From assembly GCA_963921425.1 (NCBI GenBank), contig OY992840.1, forward strand, positions 19,260,621 to 19,324,620: DNA of 64,000 bases. The letters run 5' to 3'. The notes beneath the pieces are model-generated. The model searched no databases and was not told the DNA's origin. It saw nothing but the letters and a program-made list of their open reading frames with translations. The translations under genes were made by a program, and so were the position numbers. The DNA is from Dryas octopetala. Lineage: Eukaryota > Streptophyta > Magnoliopsida > Rosales > Rosaceae. Below, one piece after another: positions 24,629 through 35,653 of the stretch (the first letter of the stretch is position 1; each line of letters starts with the position of its first letter).

Positions 24629-25859
24629 TCGCATCAGAGAGAAAAAGGAGAAAGGGAGAAGAGGAACACTTGGGGCAGCAGCAGATCTTTGCAAGTTCTT
24701 CTCCAGAAATCGAAGTTGGCCGTGATCGGAGATGAAGGCGGAGCTCGGAGATGATGCAGAGCTCAGAGATGATGGCTTGATAGCTAGGCTAATGATCAGT
24801 ACTGCAATATATGAGATGCGAAGCCCATAGATTTTATTATATGGATAAGTAATTGCTTTCTGCAATATTAGAAGGACAGCTCCAAAAACCAAGAATGGCA
24901 TCTCAAAATCTTTTCAATTGGCCATTGTGTGGCAGCCATCAAAGCCACCTACGTCATTCAAGCTTTTTGTTATTTGTGGGAATTAAGATTCCATGGGGTA
25001 GGGGGTATAGTAAGAATGAGAACATCCAATCAAAGAATGCCATTTATTTTAAAAAATAAATAAAAAAAGAGGTCTTAATCATTATATTTTATATTCTTAA
25101 AAAAAAAAAAAAAGGGTTATTTTGTTTAAGTCTTATTTCATTTTATTAATTAATTTAATTTAGACATTAGGGTATTTTGAGATTTGGTTTGAGGTTTGGA
25201 GTTTGGAGTTTTTACTTTTAATACATTTATATAATACATTTATATACCCTAAAATACATTTTTATATAATCTATATAATATATTTCTATATAAAAACTAA
25301 TTAAAAATACCCTAAACCTTAATATTATACCATATCCTAAACCTTAGGGTATATAGGGTATAGCATATATAGTGATATACCATATTCTAATATTATACCA
25401 TATTATACCATATCCTAGACATTTTTATAGTTATATACTTATATACCAACTATGAAAGTATGAATTATAGTCTTAGGGTATAAGATATAAGGTATATGAT
25501 TTAAAATTTTTTAAAACACACAATAGAGTTTAGACTTTAGAGTTTAGGGTTTATAAATTTATATATGTTTTATAAATTATAAAAATGTATATAAATGTAT
25601 TATAGAAAGGTATTTTAGGGTATAGAAAATTAGAAATGTATAAAATGGTATTATTTTAAATTAACTGTTATATATATTCGGTCCGGTTCGGTAAACCGAC
25701 GGTTTTAAGATCTGAGAACCGAAACCTAAACCAAACATACCGGTTTGGTTGACAAACCGATGTCTCGGTACGGTTCTTCTCCGGTACGGTTATTCTCGGT
25801 ATCGATTGGGCCGGTTTCGGGTTCGATCTCGATTTTTCGGTCAAACCGACCCAGCCCTA
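24361..25859. mobile_element. Nonautonomous hAT-type element B, 1499 bp, 8-bp TSD
   Basis: The left end is TAGGGGTGGGTTCGGTACGG and the reverse-complemented right end is TAGGGCTGGGTCGGTTTGAC; exact 8-bp duplication GTTAAACG at 24353-24360 and 25860-25867. Its left end matches the right end of element A and vice versa, so the two are relatives in opposite orientation. Both share an AT-rich block with ACTAATTAAAAATACCCTAA. B carries an extra segment (about 24510-25060) with a 72-bp GA run and GC-richer DNA absent from A. No transposase frame. Confidence 0.8.
24553..24624. repeat. (GA)n microsatellite inside hAT element B
   Basis: About 35 GA units. It generates spurious Arg-Glu or Ser-Leu repeat open frames on the two strands. 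Confidence 0.95.
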
Positions 25860-26433
25860 GTTAAACGGAACTAAAATATGAAGACAAATTTAAGCAATTC
25901 CCTATACATTTATTTTAACATATATATTATATATACGATCATGCATTCACTAAATGCCAGGTAATATGTGTATAAGGGAGACATGACAGTGTAGGCACGC
26001 CAGCATTTGATTTGGACAAGACATGAGGTTGGATAATATATGTCTTCACGATTGTGGTTGCAATATATGGAGGAGAGGCCGAGAGCTCAGCTATCCCTGT
26101 CGGCAAAACTACTTTTACTGTTGCATGTGTTACATTCCACATGCATGCCACATATATATATAATGTACAAAATAAAAAAGGATTCCCAAAGTATAAGAAA
26201 ATTAATGCAGCCCCTAATTCAGTTAAAATGGCTGGCTTGCCATAATTAATATATAATCTGATCATTGAGAGAGAGAGAGAGATATCGATCGGTTAATGTC
26301 TTTTTTTTTTCATGTAACTCTCAACTGATTTTGCAAAGAAGGCTATAAAAGAAGGGATTTGCTACCATGCGGAAGTTGTTACGGTGCGAGCGTGTTTTGA
26401 TCAAGATCGACGACTTCGCACTTTTTTACAGTA

Positions 26434-26627
26434 GTGTTACATACATATACCACATTTTTATACTATAATTTCATACCACTTTATGTGGCAACTTACATGA
26501 CATTCATATATTGGATATTAAAAAATAAAAATAAAAACCAAAAAAAAAAAAAAAAATTTTGTCCAATAAAGTAATAATACGTCAGATGGTATAAAAATGT
26601 GGTATAAGAATATGGTAAGTATAGCAT
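26434..26627. mobile_element. Small MITE copy 1, 194 bp
   Basis: Imperfect terminal inverted repeats sharing ATACCACATTTTTATAC. A second copy with high similarity over its whole length is at 63297-63487, which fixes the approximate ends. TA dinucleotides flank both copies, but this is trivial in AT-rich DNA, so the superfamily is not assigned. Confidence 0.65.
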
Positions 26628-28023
26628 TATCCCTTTTTTTATTTTAGAGTATAATTTTGTAATGGTTCGATCTGTCTGCATGCAAACGTCTGCACTATAA
26701 TCATTCTCATAAAAAAAATCATGAAAGAGTAGAAGATCCATACATATCTTTGATTTGAAAAGATATTCATGACATATTGACATAACTTTTCTAAAGCCTT
26801 GAAGCTAGCTAAAAGAAAAGAAAAAGGACTTGTGAATATCAGTCAGACTGTTGCAGTTTTGGCAGTTTTCAATGGGAATATTTATCGATCATCTGCAGGC
26901 TCCGTTACGATATATTAAGGAGCACACTATCCCTCTTTTCTATTTAATTTATAGATATCGTTTCTTTTGGTACAAATTTATAAATATTTTTATGTAGCAA
27001 ATTATACATTGCCCACCAATATATATATATATATATATATCTTAGTTCTTCAGGATAACATTAATTAATGTGTATATGAGCCAATTGGAAAAGAAAAATA
27101 GTTTGTAAGAATATAGAAGTACGAATAAGCTAGTAATTCATTTGATTAAGAATTTGAAAGAAGAAAGAAGGGAAATACTAAGTTTGAACTCCATATTCAT
27201 CCTTGAATATGTGCAGTTTGGAAAGTAGAAATTATCAATGTTTCTATGCTGTGAATTAATTTTGAAGTACATATATATATATATATATATATCATGGAAA
27301 GGGTATATTTTCATATTTATATATTCTCCTAATAATCTAATTAATGAAACTAAAGCTTCTCTTATCATTAATGCTATTTTCCCTATATATATATATATAT
27401 ATAGAACTCTTAACATTAATGTGTTTTACTGTTTTACTGTTTTTTAATTAATGTATATTATATATGTGCATATTCGCAGGCTTGAATCCCTTAATTAACT
27501 AAGTACGTACCTTTGACACTTTTTGCTATTAGAACTAATTAAAAGCCATTATAGTAAGTTTTCTACCAATTAATTCTCCCGTTTCGTGGTTGTGGAATAA
27601 GTGCTTTATCATTAGATAGATATATGGTTGGATTCCACATGAAACCCAAGAATATTAATTATTGGTACGTACCACAATGTGAAATACCAAAGAGCTTAAA
27701 TTAGTGTATTAATTAAAGCACGGAAGCTAAATAAGAAAACTTTGAAATATATTGGACTGTAGATGTATTGATCTTCTTGGATCTGTATTTCAAATTAATA
27801 ACATAATTAAAAGCACGAATTTGTATAGCGAAGAAAATATTGCAACTCAGAAAGGAAAAGGCAAGTTAGCATGGATTGCATCCGATAAATTAGCATGAGC
27901 AAAGTCGCAAAGATGATAGAAGACATGGATTGATATATAGTTTAATTTAATTAATTAAAAGGAAAAAGAAAAAGAAGAATTAATTAAGAAACATGCACTA
28001 AGCTAGATAGGTAGGTAGGGTAG

Positions 28024-28641
28024 CTACTGGGTCGTGAGAGAAGAGGCATTGCCAGTAGAAGCAGAAGTGGAAGAAGAGGAAAGGTTCTTGTGGTTATGCA
28101 TCCACACTTTGAATACTTGTCTACTCACCCCAACACTTTTGCAAAACCTCTCTATCTCTTCTTCCAGATCCTTCCTCTGTAGCTTCCACCCCAGCTTCTC
28201 CGCAAACGCCAGCATCTTCGCCTTCTGCTCCGCCGTGAACTTGCTCCTGAACCGCTTCTTCCCGCCGCCGCTCCTGTCGCCACTGTCCGGAGACCCACCA
28301 CCCCCACCAGCATTGTAGTCCTCATGACTCATCCGTACTTCAGCTTGCGCCGCCATGATGTCGCCGGGATCTCGGCCTCGGCTGCTGCAGCTGATCACGT
28401 GATGGTGAGCTGATGACCTGGCGCCGCCTGCAGCGGCCGCGGCGGCTAATTGTGTGGGGGAGTAGGTGACTCTGCGGTGGAAGTTGCGGTGGCAGCCGCA
28501 GGCGGCGCATTGGAGGCCGCCGGGGGACGCGTTATCGAGTGTGAACTCTCCACAGCCGTCTGTGGCGTAGCTGCCGAGACTGGCTGCATGGTTTCTTAAG
28601 CACTCTCTGTATACATCGTTTGTGTTCTGATCTCCCTCCAT
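28024..28641 (-). CDS. Zinc-finger homeodomain (ZF-HD/ZHD) transcription factor, 205 aa
   Basis: Intronless, as is usual for ZHD genes. ATG at 28639-28641. Near the N-terminus is the ZF-HD dimerisation zinc finger: YRECLRNHAASLGSYATDGC, then GEF, then CAACGCHRNFHRR, with the expected Cys/His set. The second half has the divergent homeodomain KKRFRSKFTAEQKAKMLAFA, GWKLQR, and recognition helix SRQVFKVWMHNHKN (about residues 130-190). The linker is Ala/Gly/Ser-rich and the tail is Ser/Thr-rich. These nuclear factors homo- and heterodimerise through the zinc finger and bind ATTA-type sites, with roles in flower, leaf and vascular development. I cannot assign the numbered ZHD subgroup. Confidence 0.95.
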   Translation of the reverse strand: MEGDQNTNDVYRECLRNHAASLGSYATDGCGEFTLDNASPGGLQCAACGCHRNFHRRVTYSPTQLAAAAAAGGARSSAHHHVISCSSRGRDPGDIMAAQAEVRMSHEDYNAGGGGGSPDSGDRSGGGKKRFRSKFTAEQKAKMLAFAEKLGWKLQRKDLEEEIERFCKSVGVSRQVFKVWMHNHKNLSSSSTSASTGNASSLTTQ

Positions 28642-30211
28642 CGATCGATCTCTCTCTTAATTTCCCACCAGCTCTATCATGTATCATGTGTTTGATGATG
28701 TTACTACTTGCTACTTTACTAGCTGTATAGTATATAAAAATAGGCACACTGCACACACAAGGTTTTCAATATGGTACTGTTTGGTTGGCTTATTTACAAC
28801 ACTGCCCATCATCATCGATCTTGGCCGTAATTAATTCTGACTTTTATGTCTAACTTTGTCCTTAACTGTAAAATGCCTCTGTTAGTATGTTATAATTATA
28901 AAAATGAGAAAACGACCAAGCTAGCTGACCCCAATTCTATATGACATATGTATGGGGGATTCAGCGGTGCCATTTGGACACGACCATAAAAGCCTCTAAT
29001 ATTATGGGTGTGTAGCTAGCGCTAGCTGTTCTACATAGAATTTTGTGGCAAATTATCCACAAAAATACAAAATTAATTAATATATATATATAGATCGAAG
29101 ACCAGTCGTATAAGGACATGCCCCGCTACCTATGAATGTTCGATTAGTACTGCAACCGGCCAGTTGTCACAGTAATTAAGTTCATTTCTAATGGGACGTA
29201 CTGAGGATCGGTCAGTTTAATTAATTAGCATGGATAATTTAGAAGAGTAGCGGAAATTAAGTAAGGGTACTGGTCGATGATGATGAGAGCCAACTACTTA
29301 ATTAGTGATTTATATGTATATATACATGGAAAGTACTCATCTTTTATATAATAAACAGACTCATAATCCTCAGAAATATCGATCATAACTTAACTTATAG
29401 AAGCATAACTCGTACAAAAAGGTTTTTCAACTTTTATTATCAATGAAATGATTTGAAGCGTAATATAATTACACGTACAGTGCCCTTGTATAAAAAACAA
29501 ACTAGTCTAGTCTATGTCAAACAATTAAGCAATTAAATTGGTCCAAACTTTATGAGACATGTATGGCATATTCGTAATATAGGAAAAGTAAGGGTACGTG
29601 ATAAAAAGGATATATACAGATGATGGTTCGATGGTCTGGGTTCATGAACGAAAACAGTATTAATAAATAAATGCATTAACTTTGGAGTGGAATAGTGGAT
29701 CAGGAAAGGAATATTGCAGCCTAGCTTGCAGGGTCATGTTCGATCATGTAATGCAAAGTCAAGGTCGGAGATTCGAAGTAGGAGCGAGTCTCAGGCTCTC
29801 AGCGTCTCAACTCAAGGTTGTTTCTTGTAATTTGCAGCAAGATGAATGGGCCAAAGCGTCCTTCCAAGCAAAATTAAATTACACAATAGCTAGCTTAAGA
29901 AATATATATATTGCTTGAGATGGAGTTGAGGCTTAAGCGGGCCCGTGAAGTAAAGAGCACAGGGGTATGGGGGTTTTGTGCAATAATTGATGACATTGGG
30001 AAAGTATGATGAGAAAAGATGTGCCATGCCTCTTGAATCATGCATGTTTTGTACTTTTGCATTAATGGGTAAGAAAATCTATGTCATTTCTCATGTACGA
30101 CAACATTGCAACCAGTAGCGCATATATATAATATATACCTAGCATTTTGTTTTCTACCATCTTCCTTCAAATTAATTTATTCTTTAACTTTGGAATAACA
30201 AATCAATCAAT
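28642..30211. other. Upstream region of the ZF-HD gene
   Basis: AT-rich promoter and intergenic DNA with several TA tracts and GATCGATC-type palindromes. No gene, repeat end or RNA gene recognised. The frame at 29682-29918 has no family resemblance. Confidence 0.5.
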
Positions 30212-30892
30212 TGATAGAATTAGAGTATCTAACTCAAAATTAATTGGCAATGGGTGTAGAGGCCCAAGACTTATAAGTACATATGTTAAGCTCTAGTTTT
30301 CCGATGTGGGACATTGCTCCACATTACTCTCAATATGTCCTCGCACGTGTGGCGATATTTTGAGCCTTACACGTGAACAAATTGTATTGGGTGACGTGGG
30401 AGCACGTGTGGCTGTTGGGCCTAACACGCGGATAACCAAGCTCTGATACCATGATAGAATTAGAGCATCCAACCCAAAACCAATTGGCAATGGGTGGAGA
30501 GGCCCAAGACTTATAAGTACATATGTTAAGCTCTAGTTTCCGATAATACTATGATAAAATTAGAGCATCCAACCCAAAACCAATTGGCAATGGGTGGAGA
30601 GGCCCAAGACTTATAAGCACATATGTTAAGCTCCTCCACATTACTCTCAACACGCCCCCACACGTGTGGCGATATTTTGAGCCTTACACGTGAACAAATT
30701 GTATTGGGTGACGTGGGAGCACGTGTGGCCGTTGAGCCTTACACGCGGATAACCAAGCTCTGATACCATGATAGAATTAGAACATCCAACCCAAAACCAA
30801 TTGGCAATGGGTGGAGAGGCCCAAGACTTATAAACACATATGTTAAGCTCTAGTTTTTCGATATGAAATATTGCTCCACATTATTCTCAAGA
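30212..30892 (-). mobile_element. Tandem TRIM retrotransposon array, 681 bp, 5-bp TSD
   Basis: The order on the plus strand is LTR (30212-30335), internal (30336-30451), truncated LTR (30452 to about 30545), internally deleted LTR (30552-30652), internal (30653-30768), LTR (30769-30892). Full LTRs are 124 bp and internals 116 bp, identical in size to the simple copy at 31733-32096. Each internal begins (in element sense) with TGGTATCAGAGCTTGG, the complement of initiator tRNA-Met. The whole array has one 5-bp duplication TCAAT at 30207-30211 and 30893-30897. No coding capacity. Confidence 0.88.
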
Positions 30893-31732
30893 TCAATTAC
30901 GTACATAAGCGTATTGTATAAAAGTTCTCCGGTTCAATCACTGCAGGGCGTCCTCCAAGAGTATTGGCTATGCGCCCATTACCCATGCAATGGGCCAATG
31001 GCCAATCCTATTCTGGTCCTAAAAATTGAATTTTCGTTTTTTTATCTCTTTTTCATTCTGAATTTGTACGTTTGTACTAAATATTGGGCCTTGTGATTAA
31101 GAAAACAAATTAAGTTAATAAATGATCGAGCAGATGGCGAAGGTAGCAATATATGATAGTTCGAGGATTGACTTTGATGGGGAAGATATAGTCAATAGTA
31201 TATATATATGAGCTGGATAGGAATGGTGTGAGAGCAATTGAGCAGATAATATATATATGTTAATGTGAATATATTGTTAGGTGGGAATTAATGAGTGGCA
31301 ACGGTTTCCTGTTCAGTGTTCACTCTTCAATCTTGATGTGTGGTATGGCCATCACATCAGGCCATGCACGTGGGAATACTAATAATAAAATAAATAATGA
31401 TAATGCCTAATTGGCTTTTGGGTTTTGGCTTTGGCTTTTTGCTGCTGGTAGCTAGCTAGCATATATGGTTAATGGTTTTGTTTCCTTTACACTACTCAGT
31501 GTGAAGTCACTGTAATGTGTGTATGAGTACTCCTGCACATGCATGCAAGCACTGTACAAGCTTGCAAGACCAGTGCCTGCCTGCATGGGGCTGCCTTAAG
31601 GCTGCAACTATCAGCTGGGTGCATGGACCATGGTTAATTTAATGCTCATCCTTTGACCTAATATTTACCTTAAATATTACTATATCCACGATCTTGAGAT
31701 ATATATTACATGTAAGTATGTAACACACACAC
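30893..31732. other. Intergenic between two TRIM insertions
   Basis: AT-rich; no gene or repeat end recognised apart from short (TA)n tracts. Confidence 0.5.
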
Positions 31733-32096
31733 TGTTGAGAGTAATGTGGAGTAATGTCTCACATCGGAAAACTAAGGCTTAGCATATGTGCTTATAAGTC
31801 TTGGGCCTCTCCACCCATTGCCAATTGGTTTTGGGTTGGATGCTCTAATTCTATCATGGTATCAGAGCTTGGTTATCCGCGTGTAAGGCCCAACGGTCAC
31901 ACGTGCTCCCACGTCACCCAATATAATTTGTTCACGTGTAAGGCTCAAAATATCGCCACACGTGCGGGGGCGTGTTGAGAGTAATGTGGAGCAATGTCGC
32001 ACATCGAAAAACTAAGGCTTAGCATATGTGCTTATAAGTCTTGGGCCTCTCTACCCATTGCCAATTGGTTTTGGATTGGATACTCTAATTCTATCA
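31733..32096 (+). mobile_element. TRIM retrotransposon, 364 bp, complete
   Basis: LTR 31733-31856 (TGTTGAGAGTAATGTGG to TTCTATCA), internal 31857-31972, LTR 31973-32096. The primer-binding site TGGTATCAGAGCTTGG follows the left LTR directly, and a purine-rich GCGGGGGCG precedes the right LTR. TSD CACAC at 31728-31732 and 32097-32101, within a CA-rich flank. The two 124-bp LTRs differ at six positions by my count. The internal region holds three CACGTG motifs (31900, 31933, 31959). It must be mobilised by an autonomous element's proteins. Confidence 0.9.
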
Positions 32097-33631
32097 CACA
32101 CACATATTCGTATATGAGACTGTAGCTACTAACACAATCAATACTGATCACACACATATATGCTAAGTATGTTACATATAATGGCTTACAACATATATAC
32201 AAAGCCATTATATGTCGTATATGTGGGAAATAAAAGCATGTGTGGTGCAAGTATTGACAGAGTGATCAGTGATCACAATGCCCATGCATGCACAATGCAG
32301 CTGATGACTAATATTATTAATTACTTGTAATTCCTAAGAATGATGAGTTTATTTTGCATGATCGAGCTAGCTAGTTAATATTATATATATAGTTAATCGT
32401 TGATTCTGCAAATCGGTGGTGGCTAGCTTTGGTGGACATAGGTGTGCATTTATATATACGATAATATATAATTGATATATAAAACATTTCTGCCTTCCAT
32501 CTCTAGCTGCATCGGTCCTCGATCTCTCGCACATAATATATGCGTGGTCAATATATTACATGTACTACAACTTCTAATATATTTTGATCTACATCTAACT
32601 AAGTTCACGAACCCGACCAGCTTTGAGTTAATTAGTGTGATTAAAAATAATCAACTACTTCTATCATCATTACGTACTGGAGCTTTAAGCTAAACATGCA
32701 TGTGCTCTAAATATGTTATATATAATATTATAATTAATTAAAGACAAAATTTTCAGCTTGGTGACACATTTAAAGTATCTAACATGCTAGATCTTTTATT
32801 TTACTTTGGAAGGAGGGGGTGGGTGGGTGGGTTGAATATGACGCTCTACTGTTCAAGGATTCATTAATAAAATCAACTCCATTTAATAAACCAAAAAAAG
32901 ATATTATATATATATATAGAGGACACCTTCTATTAATTGTTCGTGAACGTTACATTGCACTTGATCCATAGGTCTTTGTAACATGCATGTATTCTGTCAC
33001 TAGATATCCAGACAAAGATTAAACTGGTTTAATTATGTTCCAATTTTCATTACCCATTCCTAATATTTTTCGTCTGTTTAATTAATTAATTTTGATAAAC
33101 TTTTCCTCATTGGATATTTCTATGTGGGCCTGCGTGCAACCATCAAGGCTTCTGTGGCTGAGGACTGAGGTGAGTGGGCCTTCTGTGGTTTCCACGCCGC
33201 AATTTTGGGCTTGCCGGCCTCATGTTTGCAATTGGGCTTTATAAGGATCCAATTATTAATCGATTCAAAACGACATCTTTTTGCCCAACGGTCCAGTTAA
33301 AAGTTACCGCAAAGCCTTCAGAGTGATCAATGAAATATCAGGCCCATAAAATTATAAGCTAAAGGCTAAAGCTACAGTCACAGCCTTTGTACTTTGTAAG
33401 GTGTGTGCCTGTGGCTCTACAACATTCTCCAATTATGGAAATAATTAAATAATGTGTATTACAGCCACAATAGTTACAATTCTCTGGACATTTGTGTTCT
33501 TATCCTTAAAGTGAAATTAATACCCTCAGACCCTCTTGCCAAAAAAAGAAAGTGAACTTAATACCCATATTATCTTTTTTTTGTTAATCATAATAAATAG
33601 TAAACTGAAAATTGGTTGAGCATTAAATTTA
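32097..33631. other. Intergenic, AT-rich
   Basis: No gene seen. A G-rich stretch GGAGGGGGTGGGTGGGTGGG at about 32811-32831 is the only compositional oddity. Confidence 0.5.
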
Positions 33632-34372
33632 GGCATAAATTCAATTTAGACACATAACTATATAAGCTATTTCAACAGAGTCCATGAACTTTAAAATATT
33701 TCAAATATACACCCGATCTATTATTTAAATTGAAAAATAAATTTCTGTCCATTGATTCGTTAAGAGATCAGTTAAATGACAGCTTGGCTTTTGCTAACCG
33801 GGATTACTTGACTACATGGCGCTATCTCAGCAAACATTTCCCGCCAAATAAGCGACACAGGCCCACAATTTAATAATAATAGAGAGAGTGAGAGTTTGTG
33901 GGCCCGTGTCAGGGGTTAGGTGGACCCGTGTCGCCCATTTCCCGCCAAATGAGCGACACAGGTCCACCTAACCCCTGACACAAGTCCACAAAGTCATCAT
34001 CTCTTTCTCCCTCGTTGAACACAAGTGAGAGATTTATATACGAATTTGGAGGAAACGTGATGTTTTTTGAAGACTAAATGGTCAGGAGAGCGTTCGACGA
34101 GCGGGAAAGAGGTGATGGGTGTGTGAGCCCGTCTCAAGTGGACATGTGTTGCTCATTTTGCGGGAAATGTATACTGAGTTGGTGTCACGTCGTTAATTAA
34201 TCCCCGTTAGCAAAAGCCAAGCTGACATTTAACTGATCTCTCAATAAATTGATGGATGCAATTTTATTTTTTAATTTACATAATAAATCAGGTGTATATT
34301 TTAAATATTTAAAAATTCATAAATTTCGTTGAAATAGCATATATAATTATGTGTCTAAATTGAATTTATGTC
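33632..34372. mobile_element. MULE-like nonautonomous element, 741 bp, 9-bp TSD
   Basis: Terminal inverted repeats of about 200 bp: left GGCATAAATTCAATTTAGAC against the complement of the right end GACATAAATTCAATTTAGAC, continuing through blocks such as AGCAAAAGCCAAGCTG. Exact 9-bp duplication TTAAATTTA at 33623-33631 and 34373-34381. Near the centre is a second inverted repeat (arms about 33908-33934 and 33953-33979). No transposase. Confidence 0.8.
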
Positions 34373-35653
34373 TTAAATTTATAGGTGAATGAGATAAACT
34401 CATACAGTAAAAGTAGAGTGGGGATGAGACAGAGCTAGGCATGAAGGTGAGGAGTGGCAGCACAAGGTCCAATAAAATGAAAAAGCGAAGCAAATTAAAA
34501 GAGCAAGCAGGCAGCTTTTTAGGTAGTAGGTACGTGGTAAAATTGATATATGAGTGATGAGATTGGGGTTTGGGTTGAAGTTGGGTCCGGGCATAAAATA
34601 TGAAAGCGCGCACACGGCACAGGGAGAGTGTGTGTGCGTTTGAAGGCAAAGCTTGTAAAAGTTGGCTTCAACTCCAAAAGCTTTAAATGGTCTCTGCATA
34701 TTTGGAAAGATGCTGTGCGCCCACTAGCTAGGGCTATATGGGCTCTGATTCTTATGCAAGAGCTGAGCCTCAGAGAGAGAGAGACGAAGGTGAAGGTGGT
34801 GGTGACTGGTGATTATGAATGAATGGAGTTTGTTTGTGTCTGTGTGTTTGGAGACGTTGAGAGGGACTTCTGAATCTGTCATTAAGCGGCCCAGTGGAAC
34901 TGAAAACCAAGCAGCTGCTCTTGCTTTTCATTCGCATTTATACGTCATCTGAACACCAACAGTGACAAATGACTATCTGACTGTACTGTACACATGAGAT
35001 ACCTATTACCCTCTAGCAGTCTAGCTCTCTCACTCTCACTCTCTCACTCTCTCACTCACTTTGTTGACATATATGATATATTTATGCATGAAAATTTATA
35101 CTATTAATTTAGTTATAAATTTCGATCACTATTATTCTTTAATGCATTGCTAGCTTGCAAAAAACTTTACAGTGAAAAGTCACCTCCCATTCATTATGAT
35201 GCCCATAAGTCCAAGTAGAAAATCCAACACTACTAATTAAAAGCTGAGGGAAGATCTGCAGAAAACAGATTGATGGTCCATACATATACAATACAATTAA
35301 GCCACAAATCAAATTATTAATCGAATGATATATTAACTGTTATTATATATATAAGAGATAATTAGTTAATTGATCGAAAAGAAAGGAAAGCCCATACATG
35401 TGAAGATAAACAAGAAAAACCAATTATTTATTGACAAATTAAAATTTCAACAAAACCATGCATTATATATATGCATGTTGATCTTCAATATCATTTACCA
35501 AATTAAAATAATGAACAAATAACATCACACCAATTGCACGATACAACACTCGTCAAGCTACTCGATCAGCCTAATATTATGACAAGAATAACCAAGTTGT
35601 TTTTATATAATATATATATGATGAAAAGAAAAGAAAAAGGTTTACATGGGTAG
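34373..35653. other. Intergenic, 3' side of the IDD gene
   Basis: AT-rich with a CT-rich tract at about 35024-35058. No gene recognised. The final few hundred bases are probably IDD 3'UTR and flank. Confidence 0.5.

Larger units (their letters stand above)
22351..28023. other. Transposon-rich intergenic region
   Basis: Between the dioxygenase and the ZF-HD gene. Holds two hAT-type elements (23070-23710, 24361-25859), a hairpin MITE (23920-24295), a small MITE (26434-26627), and AT-rich DNA with several (TA)n tracts (27012-27040, 27272-27291, 27384-27402). The last 1.4 kb presumably includes the ZF-HD 3' flank. No gene seen. Confidence 0.6.

Noticed and set aside
24326..24901. 191-codon minus-strand frame with Ser-Leu repeats
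   Set aside because: Created by the GA microsatellite and the terminal repeats of hAT element B.
30336..30451. tRNA or tRNA-derived SINE suggested by TGGTATCAGAGC
   Set aside because: It is only the tRNA-iMet primer-binding site next to an LTR; no A/B box pair or cloverleaf is present.
30212..32096. Cassandra-type elements with 5S rRNA-like LTRs
   Set aside because: Size and PBS fit a TRIM, but I see no 5S rRNA internal promoter sequence in the LTRs, so this is a different TRIM family.
32811..32831. G-quadruplex promoter element
   Set aside because: The G-rich run is short, isolated and not next to any gene start, so a functional claim is not supported.
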